Both the position numbers and the translations under genes were made by a program. Below are positions 25,501 to 37,500 of a DNA stretch of 64,000 bases, piece by piece; the first letter of the stretch is position 1; each line of letters begins with the position of its first letter. The DNA comes from Theristus sp. LFF4_11 (taxonomy: Eukaryota > Nematoda > Chromadorea > Monhysterida > Xyalidae). Location of the stretch: positions 62,001 through 126,000 of the forward strand of contig JASANC010002514.1 of NCBI GenBank assembly GCA_030248135.1. The letters run 5' to 3'. Under the pieces are notes generated by a model that saw only the letters and a program-made list of their open reading frames with translations, ran no database searches and was not told the DNA's origin.

Positions 25501-28500
25501 TCGTATTATTGTATTATTTGATGTTCTGCTTCTTGAGCAACGACGGGATACACGGACGTCTTGTCGTTCATCAGTATTGGTCGCTTTTTGGAGGCTTTCG
25601 ACTGAAATATAGGGGTGGTAAAAAACGGTTTTTTTCAAATCCATGTTTATAAAACGTTTTTTTATACCGCGTCCGGTTCTTTATACCCGGTTTTTTTACC
25701 GACCCAGTATCTGAAGAATCCTGTGATTGCGACAATTTCTGGTACTCTGATTTTACGCAAACCGCTGAATAATGAGTAAAAGACCACAATTCCAGCCAGA
25801 AACTGTGTGTGTTTCAATGGAAACGTATTCCAATCTTGATTTTATTTGAATCGGTGGCGCTTAGAGAGAATGCAGCATCAGAAAAAATTATCAGATGCGA
25901 GTTTAAAACAAAAAAAGCTAACGCAAAACAGATTGACATGTGCAACAGCAAGGAATGTGATACATGCAAATCAATTGAACTGACATGATCGAGAGATATG
26001 TAACTGCACAACAATTTTACCGCATTTCTAAACATAAAAGATCACCGAAATCACGAACCCGCACAGACGAAAGAAGTGAACCAAGAACAAAATTGAAAGA
26101 GCAAAAAATCAGATGGAGATTCGGGTCACTATCACCAGTACAACAGCACGAAGACATCACCAACAAAACTTTGAGCCCTTTCCGAGTTCAAAGACACAAA
26201 ATTTCAAGAAATTTGACTGAATAAATATCGCGGCGTTTCTCGTTTATTGTTGAAAATTTAACCGAATTCTGAAAAATAACCAAATCTTTGCTATATTAGT
26301 TTCTTCACTTTGTCAACAAAAGAACTAGCATAAAAAGCGCAAGCGGCAGATTTAAGATCGGCTTTTTGAAAATACCGTCCCACCCCTCCCACCTCTAGGC
26401 ACTAGAATGCAAAGTTTTTCCAATTTAGACAAATCATACATCATTCTGACCGTCTTGACGCGCTGATTCCGAAAATCACATTTATTTTTTGATTCAAAAT
26501 CATTTAGGGCCCAAAAATAACCAAAAACCGTTTTTTCGGGGCCCTTTCAAAAAATAGTGTTTTTTCAGTTTTTTAATGAAACTACGACAAAAATAAAAAA
26601 AACCATTCGATTCGCCTTGATCTGCTGAACATTTTTTGTAAATATACTGTGCTCTAAAAATGAAGTTTAAAAGGTGAATTTTTAAAAAAACTGATTTTGA
26701 AGTCAGTTTTTCATTTTTTTCGGGTCTTCAGAACCGTTTTCGGGGCATAGTATGGGGGTCCACCAAAAAGCACTCCGAAACAGCTAGCTCTGTGCCAAGT
26801 TTCATTTTCAATTTCGGTCGGCTAGATAACTAAAAAGTGGTTTTACTATTGGTACCCAGAACGCGATTTGGTCATCATGACACCGACATGCACCTGAACA
26901 TGTACCACGTGCTGCAACCAGGTGTACTGTGAGATAAAATAAAATAGTGCGTCCAAAAGCCCACGAGACCAGCTAATAGTGCCTCAAGAATCAGTCGTCG
27001 AAGTGCTTATTCATGGCCATAACAGCGGAGCTATTTTTGCTCACAAGTGTGAACTATTGGTTAAAGACCCAATGATAATGTTAGTTTTTGGGGTTTTTCA
27101 GCAATTTAGAACCGTTTTCGGGGGATAGTATGGGGGTGCATCAAAAAGCACTCCGAAACAGCTAGCTCTGTGCCAAGTTTCATTTTCAATTTCGGTCGGC
27201 TGGTTAACTAAAAAAGTGGTTTTACTGTTGGTACCCAGAACGCGATTTGGTCATCATGACACCGACATGCACCTGAACATGTACCACGTGCTGCAACCAG
27301 GTGTACTGTGTGATAAAATAAAATAGTGCATCCAAAAGCCCACGAGACCAGCTAATAGTGCCTCAAGAATCAGCCGTCGAAGTGCTTATTCATGGCCATA
27401 ACAGCGGAGCTATTTTTGCTCACAAGTGTGAACTATTGGTTAAAGACCCAATGATAATGTTAGTTTTTGGGGTTTTTCAGCAATTTAGAACCGTTTTCGG
27501 GGGATAGTATGGGGGTGCATCAAAAAGCACTCCGAAACAGCTAGCTCTGTGCCAAGTTTCATTTTCAATTTCGGTCGGCTGGTTAACTAAAAAGTGGTTT
27601 TACTGTTGGTACCCAGAACGCGATTTGGTCATCATGACACCGACATGCACCTGAACATGTACCACGTGCTGCAACCAGGTGTACTGTGAGATAAAATAAA
27701 ATAGTGCATCCAAAAGCCCACGAGACCAGCTAATAGTGCCTCAAGAATCAGCCGTCGAAGTGCTTATTCATGGCCATAACAGCGGAGCTATTTTTGCTCA
27801 CAAGTGTGAACTATTGGTTAAAGACCCAATGATAATGTTAGTTTTTGGGGTTTTTCAGCAATTTAGAACCGTTTTCGGGGCATAGTATGGGGGTGCACCA
27901 AAAAGCACTCCGAAACAGCTAGCTCTGTGCCAAGTTTCATTTTTAATTTCGGTCGGCTGGATAACTAAAAAGTGGTTTTACTGTTGGTACCCAGAACGCG
28001 ATTTGGTCATCATGACACCGACATGCACCTGAACATGTACCACGTGCTGCAACCAGGTGTTCTGTGAGATAAAATAAAATAGTGCGTCCAAAAGCCCACA
28101 AGACCAGCTAATAGTGCCTCAAGAATCAGTCGTCGAAGTGCTTATTCATGGCCATAACAGCGGAGCTACTTTTGGTACCCAGACCGCGATTTTGACACCA
28201 TGAGAACTACATGTACTGTACATGCACTTATACAAGCGTCTTGTTCTGCAACTGTCAGATAGGAACAACAAGTGCATCGGAATGTTCACTAGACTGTTAT
28301 AGCTAATTTTTACACAAAAACCAGTCGTTGAAACAACTATTCAGTACCACAGCAGAGTATTTGATGATTTTCCGTGCATATAAGAAAAGAAATGATACTG
28401 TTGGTTTTCGATTTCAGTTCAATTAGTTGGATCAGTGTTTGCGCCACAGTGTTGAGTGCTGCTGGAGGCGCTCCGAAAGAACTAGCTATTTGAAATTTGA

Positions 28501-31500
28501 ATTTTGGCACAGAGCTAGCTATTTCGGAGTGCTTTCTGGTGCACCCCCATACTATGCCCCGAAAACGGTTCTAAATTGCTGAAAACCCCTAAAAACTAAC
28601 ATTATCATTGGGTCTTTAACCAATAGTTCACACTTGTGAGCAAAAATAGCTCCGCTGTTATGGCCATGAATAAGCACTTCGACGACTGATTCTTGAGGCA
28701 CTATTAGCTGGTCTCGTGGGCTTTTGGACGCATTATTTTATTTTACTAGCAAATTGACCCGTGCCTACGGCACGGTTAGCTGATAAATACAACTATTATT
28801 TTTGAGTTGGTTGTTGCAAAACGCCAACTTTCGTCTTGATAAGTTGCCTTTTTTCCCGGTTACTCTAACCTAAGCCAAGCCTATTAAAGTTTAAATGACG
28901 AAAAATGCAATCTTTTCTGAATATTCGCTGCAAAACGGCCAGTTTTGGGTGGTATGTTTACTACTCTTACCTTTAACCCTAACGTTAGCCAAGGATTTTT
29001 GATAGAATGGAAATGACAAAACAGCAACATTTTACTGAATACCCGTAGCAAAGCTCACCTAAGCCAAGCCTTTTAAAGTTTAAATGACGAAAAATGCAAA
29101 ACTTTTCTGAATATTCGCTGCAAAACGGCCACTTTTGTGTGGTATGTTTACTACTCTTACCTTTAACCCTCACCTTAGCCAAGGATTTTTGATAGAATGG
29201 AAATGACAAAACAGCAACATTTTACTGAATACCCGTAGCAAAGCTCTCGCTTTTGTTTTGAATGTTTACTTCTTTTCCCCGCTTATCCTAACCTAAGCCA
29301 GTTCTTTTTAATCGAGTGCAACAAAAAGCAACACGTTTCTGAGTACCCATTGTGTAAAACGGTCGCTTTTGTTTTGTTATGTAGCTTTTCTATCCTAAGT
29401 GACGCGTTTTCTTTGATAAAAAAAACAAATGAAGGAAAAAGCAACGATTTTCTACATTTTACTGAATACCCGCAGAAAAGCTCCAGCTTTTGTTTGGAAT
29501 GTTTACTTCTTTTTCCCGCTTACCCTAACCTAAGCCAGTTCTTATTGATCGAGTGCAACAAAAAGCAACACGTTTCTGAGTACCCATTGTGTAAAACGGT
29601 CGCTTTTGTTTTGTTATGTAGCTTTTCTATCCTAAGTGACGCATTTTCTATGATAAAAAAACAAATGAAGGAAAAAGCAACGATTTTCTAAATACTCGTT
29701 GTAAACACCGGCTTTATAAAAAGTCTACCTTGTGAAAAGAGCGATTAACTTGCAAGCGATTGTTTTAAAAACTCGTTTTTTGTGAAAAAAATCCATCGTC
29801 AACAATGGAGTTCTTGCAATTCTTACGATTGTCTCGCTTGTTTGTTGTCGCTCTTGAGCAAAAGGCATCATGATGACTAACGTCATGTAGAATGACGATT
29901 TGAACTTTGCGTTGTCATTAGAAAATGGAGTATGAGTATTCAGCTGATGATGACTTAAATAGCAAAATTGGCTCAAACTTGTAATAGCCAATCAACGTAG
30001 CGGAACGGACCTGACCTGACCTGACTTACATACACAGTTACTATCTTAGTATTATAGATCTCACAGTACACCTGGTTGCAGCACGTGGTACATGTTCAGG
30101 TGCATGTCGGTATCATGATGACCAAATCGCGTTCTGGGTACCAACAGTAAAACCACTTTTTAGTTAACCAGCCGACCGAAATTGAAAATGAAACTTGGCA
30201 CAGAGCTAGCTGTTTCGGAGTGCTTTTTGATGCACCCCCATACTATCCCCCGAAAACGGTTCTAAATTGCTGAAAACCCCCAAAAACTAACATTATCATT
30301 GAGTCTTTAACCAATAGTTCACACTTGTGAGCAAAAATAGCTCCGCTGTTATGGCCATGAATAAGCACTTCGACGACTGATTCTTGAGGCACTATTAGCT
30401 GGTCTCGTGGGCTTTTGGACGCACTATTTTATTTTATCTCACAGTACACCTGGTTGCAGCACGTGGTACATGTTCAGGTGCATGTCGGTGTCATGATGAC
30501 CAAATCGCGTTCTGGGTACCAATAGTAAAACCACTTTTTAGTTATCTAGCCGACCGAAATTGAAAATGAAACTTGGCACAGAGCTAGCTGTTTCGGAGTG
30601 CTTTTTGGTGGACCCCCATACTATGCCCCGAAAACGGTTCTGAAGACCCGAAAAAAATGAAAAACTGACTTCAAAATCAGTTTTTTTTAAAAATTCACCT
30701 TTTAAACTTCATTTTTAGGGCACAGTATATTTACAAAAAATGTTCAGCAGATCAAGGCGAATCGAATGTTTTTTTTATTTTTGTTGTAGCTTCATTAAAA
30801 AGCTGAAAAAACACTATTTTTTGAAAGGGCCCCGAAAAAACGGTTTTTGGTTATTTTTGGGCCCTAAATGATTTTGAATCAAAAAATAAATGTGATTTTC
30901 GGAATCAGCGCCTCAAGATGGTCAGAATGATGTATGATTTGTCTAAATTGGAAAAACTTTGCATTCTAGTGCCTAGAGGAAGTTGCTATTCTGAAAAATC
31001 GGGTCTTAAAGCGGAAAAAGCGTGAAACTGTTAAACAACGAAACACAACATTGCCATGTAGACCAAACTTGAACAGATAAACAAAGAACAAAGCTGGAAA
31101 ATAAAGCGAACGCCGACCAGAGCCAGCCCATTGGCGGTCGACCGAGATGGGACATGGAAGGAGAGGCACGGGTCTCAGGGTGCTTTATACCAAGAGCGTG
31201 AATTGTGTTCTCCAGAACATCAAGTTATGAAGTGGCGAAAATGAAAATTGAAATGGATATGCGGAATACAGTGCATTTTGAGTGATTTCAAAAATTGAAA
31301 TTTGGGTCCTTCGGCGGTATAAAAAACCGGAAAAAAACCAAATTTCGCGGTAATATCGTTTTTTTGGCCATTTTTTGGCGCCGGTATAAAAAACCGTTTT
31401 TTATACCGTTTTTTATACCGAAAAAAAACGTTTTTTATACCGACCCACCCCTACTGAAATATCTATCGATTGGACTTAGTTTGCGCTCCTTTCCAACGCT

Positions 31501-34500
31501 TGATCTATTCCTTGCCTTCACATCATTATACGGTCATTTTTACGCGTTTGATCTTGTTAGAGTGAATTTTTTCAATCGCTCTTGCTAGTCGGTGTAATCC
31601 AGTTGTCCATTGACAATATCGAGCTAATCCAGGGGTGTACGCGATGGCGCAATGTATGGATTGTTATGTCATGTTCGTGGTGCAAGCGTGAAATTAGCAC
31701 ACGCATGCATACGTATTCGTGGTGGACGCTTTCAGCAGAAGCTTGCTTTTTGGACGTGCTTCACGCTGCTTGCTTTCAGTATTCGTGTTTCTTTCGTGTG
31801 TCCGTTATGTTATGTTATATTGATATTTCTGCGTTCATCCTGGGACAGCTCCTGTAGTATACTCCAATGAGATGGATGGATATTGAGAAGTCCTCCTGAT
31901 GTCGCTTGTTGTAGTAACGTGCGATTTTTCATTTATTTTCATCCTAGGACCTTTTTATGCTTACGAAGCTGTTATCAGACAAATAAACGTATCGCGTTCT
32001 ATGTTGCGTTCTTATGATATCGAAAAGTTGCAACTTTTGCATAGTGTTGTTCTTATTTTAGTTCTTTTGTGGACGTTTTAATAGTTTTTTATGACACATT
32101 ATGTCATGAGCTGTAACCGTCTTTAACGTTTTTCAAAACTTTGAAGCTGCTGCAGCAAGCATGTATAAGCAAGAAAGCAATGTGAATCAGAACGGGACGT
32201 CGATTCAAGTTAGCTCAATGTTCTTGGTTTTTATGAGAGACCGATCCTTTGTGCTTTGGTTAGTTTAGCCTTAGCTAGCAGATTTAGTCCAAAGCGTTTT
32301 CAGGTGCTATGTGCGTGCAGCAGCGCTTTGAACAACTATTCATTCAAATTCGAACTGTACTATTCAGGTTTATCGTTGTTGCTGGATTGCTCCCAGGTGG
32401 GTTTTAGTTGGTGCTTGCTTGACTGTTTCGTCCGACCAAGGTGTCAGTTTAAGTTATATTTATAGATTGCTTCACATTGTAGAACAATTTCAAGCAATAT
32501 CAATGAAGCTTTTCGCTGGAACATATGGTATTGCTGTGGGTGAAAATTTGAAAACAGTAAAATAAAACTAAATATGCTTTCCAGAACTGAACCATGGCTC
32601 GGAGTAAATTTTGAGTTAGAGTACTTTTAGTTCGGCTGCCTGTCACTCAGACTAACACGTTTCTAGTGTCGGACGTCCGCGTGAGTACTCTTACTGTTTG
32701 TATAATCAATCGTATTAGATCGGCTCATGCTACTACAACTGCCACTCCGCAAATTCTTTGTAGTACGATTTTCGTGTTCGAGGCTTTTTATGGCATTATA
32801 TTGAGCTAAGAGGTACATACACACGTTGGGTCTTTTCCTGCTTTGATTGAGCTTGCGGCATGGCGCGTGTGTTGCACTCCTTTAGCGGTGGTAGGCCGAT
32901 TGTTTCATGGATTCAGTACCGCTTAACCAGCGTGTCACCTTGGCCTTGAAAACATGGTGAAACCCATAACTCTACTCCAGATATGCATTGTTTGGTGTGA
33001 AGCTCTGATTTTTTTCTATAATCCGTCAGATTTATTCTTTTTTTCAGTTGATTCGTTACATTCACGCGCTACTTGTAGAAATTGAAGGTAAAAACCAAGT
33101 GCATTCCTTCTCCGTTTGGCAATCGCTCCTTTATTCGTGAAACCGTTGAAGGTCTGATTCCGTTACATTCATGGAATTTCAGAGGAAAGAGCACTTGATA
33201 TTATTGCAATGGCATTCAAATAAGTCGTAATCTCATTTCCTACTGGTTGCTGAAGAAATACTATTCGACGTGTTTCTCATGTGTGTTCTACGTATTTTTC
33301 CCCTTGCCTTTCTCGGCCAGGCTTGAGTTTCCTTGTGAAGTTGAGAAATTTCTTTGTCCGATCTTTTCCTCCCTTCACGTAAAAAAACTGGTTGACGAAT
33401 GTGAATGTCGTTATACTTGCTACAATTTTGCAAGGTTTTGTATTGTTCGAAAACTTTTCCCTGTTGCAACTTTGGTCTCGTGTTCGACCAGTGCCATAGA
33501 TTTCTGCGCGACTTCTCTAATTTTTGGTAGTCTAACAACCCTCCTCCCTCTCTCAGCACGTCTCGAGGTCTTGTTTCGGACGTTTTTTTCATCGTTTATT
33601 CTGTCAAGTGTCCGTGACGAAAATCGTTTATTAGTAAGTAGTACCATGGTAAATGGAGTTCGAACTTAAGTACTATTTTAGTTAAACGTGCTCATTATCT
33701 CTCTCTGGTGAAAAGATGCGGCAAAGGTCGTTGTCATTTGTTTTCAGTATTTCGCACAACTGACTTTCACGTTTTTTTGTTGTTGTTGAATCGTTTCGTT
33801 TTAACACTGGACCTTCGGCCCTTGCGTTTGTAACCACACTGAACTGAGTTTACTCCATTATACAATGCTGAACAAGTCAATTGGGTGTATCGATTTGATT
33901 TTGTATGTGTTTTGCAATACGGCAACTATCATGTTGATGGACATAGATTGATTGCTCGCCTTGTATGTTTTTCTAGTTTTTCAGTGTCACGTGTTTTTTA
34001 GGTTCAGTTGATTTTGAGCATATTTTTTAAATTTGCGTTTTTTGAGTGAAAGAAAGCAATGAAATGTTACTCACTATCTGGTCTAGAGTCTCAGAGCGAG
34101 ACGAATTTGAAATTGGCTGTTTTAATTTTTTCTCAGTCTCTTTAAATTGGAGTGGTAGTTTTATTTATAAGCAGTATGAAACAAAAAGTGAGATTGTGAG
34201 TGGATTTTTATGCTGTTTGTATTTCTGACGTGGTTTTTCTCACAGCCTCGCTTCACGAAACTATGAAATTTGTTTCTGAGACCCAAAATAGGAAATTGGA
34301 TAGAGGAGAACGTATCAGCAACATGGTGGTGATTTTTGATAAATTGGTTACTGCTCATGTCTTTCCACGCTCGTATATCGGCGGGTTAAAAAATCGCCCG
34401 ATTCTGTTTGAACTGAAACAGTGCCATTTTTCATAGGATCAAGAAATTAGCTAGTGGTTGTTTTTGGAATTGCATATTCTTCGTTTCGTGTTTCGTGTAG

Positions 34501-37500
34501 CACCGTATTTTTTCATGGGCATAGGAACTGAAATTTGCCAAGTAGAATCGTCTGATCTTGAACCCAGTTATGAAACATTGTTCGTGCATAAAAAGTTATG
34601 ATTAAATTAAAATTTAACCCTAAATTCTACTCACCAAACTTGTTGATAAAAAACTGTGGATAGTCTGTTAAACTGTCATTAACAGAATTCATTGGAATGG
34701 CTGAATTGTATCTCTACTGGTTTTCGATATTCTCACAAATAATCGATTTGTCAAATTGGCGACAGACCGGTGGTTCAGTTGACGGAAACGATAAAATACC
34801 GTTTTACTATAGCCATTATTTTCTGGCATTACAATCGCTAATTAGTTTATCAGTTTCATTTTGTGCAATTTCTACCGGACAGACGGTGTTTTATTAACGG
34901 TGCCGCTTTTTATGCGTTTTTGCTGTGGTTCTCTTTCTGCCTTGCCTGTCACTCCGTGGCACAGTAGCGGGGGTGGTGGTGGGGTGGGACAGCTAAGGGT
35001 AGCATCCCATGTAACATTGCGCTCGAAAAAGGAGTTCCATTACGTTTTCCGTGAACGCTTCTGTTTACTTCCAGGCATTTTTAATCAGTCGTTTGGCGTT
35101 CATCTTTTTTTACTCTGAAAACTACTGCACATGTTGTTTTTTGCTCGTGTTCTCTTGTTCCGTTTCCAAACGATGCCAATTATTGTTGCGAGACTTTCGT
35201 AAACAGTAATTATGCGCGCACACTAAAAGCTTTCTGTTTGTTAACACGTTTTTTGTTGTTGTTATTTTTAGTGTCGTCACGTTTCAGTATTCTTAGTGGA
35301 CGTTAAAATTTACAATGCATCTGAAAATTTTATTGAAAACGTTCCATTTTTTGCAGGATCAACCGGAATTATTCAACTATGGGTTCTTTCTGCCGCCGTG
35401 CAACGGACGCGCCGGGAAATTCCTCCTGGAAGAGCGGCCGCTGCGCGACTACCCGTTTCATGACTGTGTGCCGTATTTAGAGGTTCGCTTTAAAGCGGCA
35501 TTCATGACGTATCATTTAGTGACGCGTAGCTGTGTTACAACATAGCTACGCGGTCGCTAAATACTGTTACATGAATGCCCCGTAAATCAACTGAAACATG
35601 AAAGTACACGTACGCTTGAACGTTTGTTGTTAGCTAACATTCATTCTTCTTCTTCTTCCTAGTAATAGAACAAAATCATCTGTTACAGCTGAAATACAAG
35701 AAGCGCGTCTACAAAATGTTGTCAGTGGACGAAAAGCTGCTGAAGCAGCTGCACTCGAAGGGCTCGTTGAAGAAGTTCATGGAGCACGTGGTGCACAAGC
35801 AGAAGGACAAGATCACGAAACTGATGGCGCACGGACTCGATCCGAACTTTCACGATCAGCGCGGAGGTTTGTTGGCGTTTAATGAAATGTTCTTATTAAT
35901 CTGCGATAAGTTTGTTTATTTGTCTTGTTGGCCGTTCCATGTCATCGTGTTACTGTTAAAATCCGAGGAAACCGTACAAAACGAAATTAGGCTCAACTTT
36001 TTCTCATCAATACTAGCCATTTTCGCTTATTAGTATTTTAGTTTGCAAAAGACAAAAACACCGCGATGCGTACCATGCGGTGCCTATCGTGCTTAGCCGA
36101 CTTTTTTACTTAGTCCTAACCGACAGAAAAACGCGCGACATTTTTCATTGGCATGCTGTGGTGAGTGTTTTGTTGTCGTCAGCGACAGTGAACATGTACG
36201 ACTTGGACTATTACTAATTCAATTTTTTCTTTTCAAACTCCACTGCATCTCGTTTTTGCTGCTTCCCGCCGCAAAAGAGTCTCGGCGTGTTTTGACATTA
36301 TTAAAGAGTAGTCGGTGGAAAAACTTGTCAACATTGCTCACTCTTTGCCGGGGAAAACTAAGTTGTGTGCATGGAAAAAGTGAAAATGTGTATATATGCA
36401 GCTCAGTTGCCCCCAGTTCAGTTCATGGGTGGTCTCACACGATGCAAAACGGCGGCATGTTTTTGAAAAATTGTCAACCTTGTGGGTATGGAAAATATGA
36501 AATATGAAAAGTGTGCAAAATCGTTTAGTAAGAAAGTAGTTTCGAAGTAAGTTCAGGGACGCACGCAAAGCACGAATGACGGCAATAAAATACCAGACGT
36601 TTGCAATTGGCGTTGATGCTAAAAAAACATATTTATCAAAAAAATCAGATTTTCTCCGGATAAGCATGATATCATAATATGGAAATCGATTCAAAAGTTG
36701 CAAAATGAAACAATGTGACAATCTTGTATGGGATGGGGACTGTACTTAGTGAAGTCAAACTTAAAAACGTAACTTCATTATCCAGAAATCAACATTTTCT
36801 GTGACTGTCTCAGTTGAGCAACTTCTCTTCCAGAAACGCCGCTGACGGTTGCGGCGACAGTGAACGGCTCCCGCGAGATTCTGATGGCGCTCGTCGCCGG
36901 CGGCGCCCACCTGGACTATCGTAACCTCGAGGGTCAAACGGCGCTGCATAAGGCGGTCTTCTGCGACACGCACGACAACGTGCAGAGTCTACTGGAGCTC
37001 GGCTCGTCGCCGAACTGCAAGGATCCACTCGGCCTGACGCCCCTCTATTACTGCATGCTGCAGCCGGACACCAGCGCCGACACGGCCGAGCTGCTGCTGA
37101 GGGACTACGCGCAGTTGGGCGTCACCGACATGCACGGCAACCAGGAGATCCACCAGGTCGGCAATTTGTGTTTGAAATTGTGATTTTCTGCAGCAACGTT
37201 CAATTCTGTTACAATGTTTCATCCAGTCAGTCGGCTTAATGGATCGTGTTTTTTTTCGAATTTCCAATACTGCAATTTTAACACTGCTTCATGTCTAAAC
37301 CATGTACAAATTGACTGAACAAAAAAAAACGGTTGAGTTTTCATGCGACCATGTGCGGTTTGAACTGTCGTCTATGACTTATTTTTTTAAACGTGTCCCA
37401 CTGAAATGACGTCATGTGCCGCCAAACATGCGCTTGCCGTTCACTGCAAACCAGACTTTCCGTTTAGCCGATTTCTTCCCGTAAACAAATGGTGAATGTC

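Larger units (their letters stand above)
26392..30979. mobile_element. Large palindromic (foldback-like) element inside the hAT copy
   Basis: The left end CCTCTAGGCACTAGAATGCA is mirrored at the right end (...TGCATTCTAGTGCCTAGAGG, ending 30979). From each end about 340 bp of single-copy sequence matches its partner almost exactly, then 378-bp tandem units begin: about 3.8 units in the left arm (26731-28168) and about 2.2 in the right arm, in opposite orientation. The arms are separated by roughly 340 bp of related, diverged sequence. No transposase frame is seen. A TA dinucleotide lies four bases inside each outer end, but the target duplication is not clear, so the superfamily is unassigned. 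Confidence 0.8.
25610..31453. mobile_element. hAT-like element (5.8 kb including nested insertions)
   Basis: The ends are inverted: the left begins TAGGGGTGGTAAAAAACGG and the complement of the right begins TAGGGGTGGGTCGGTATAAA. Exact 8-bp direct repeats CTGAAATA flank it (25602-25609 and 31454-31461), the target-duplication length of hAT transposons. Near both ends lie several copies of a GGTATAAAAAACGG-like motif, probably subterminal repeats. No intact transposase is seen; about 780 bp on the left and 475 bp on the right belong to this element, and the rest is the palindromic element inserted inside. It lies wholly within Shank intron 2. Confidence 0.75.
19598..35866 (+). other. Shank SPN domain, encoded by exons 1-4
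   Basis: Exon 1 ends in VINVQIFVPDFHVQ and exon 2 encodes KCLQVHQDEIVWEIKQKIL, the ubiquitin-like start of the SPN fold. Exon 3 carries ELFNYGFFLPPCNGRAGKFL and DYPFHDCVPYLE, close to the vertebrate NYGLFQPPSRGRAGKFL and PLPYLE stretches. Exon 4 continues with LKYKKRVYK, then the helical linker KLHSKGSLKKFMEHV-like segment and GLDPNFHD at the first ankyrin repeat. The domain is split by the 15.4-kb intron 2. In other Shanks SPN binds active Ras/Rap GTPases. Confidence 0.9.

Noticed and set aside
25814..26224. Small open frames inside the left part of the hAT-like element as transposase remnants
   Set aside because: No hAT dimerisation or catalytic motif could be recognised, and stop codons are frequent in all frames.
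28800..29700. CCCTAACC-type repeats as interstitial telomeric DNA
   Set aside because: The motif occurs once per diverged unit of about 150-200 bp inside an element with Helitron ends, not as a short tandem telomere repeat.
33233..33669. Overlapping 119-140 codon frames on both strands in Shank intron 2
   Set aside because: No splice-bounded structure, no recognisable motif, and frames on both strands of the same AT-rich stretch, as expected by chance.
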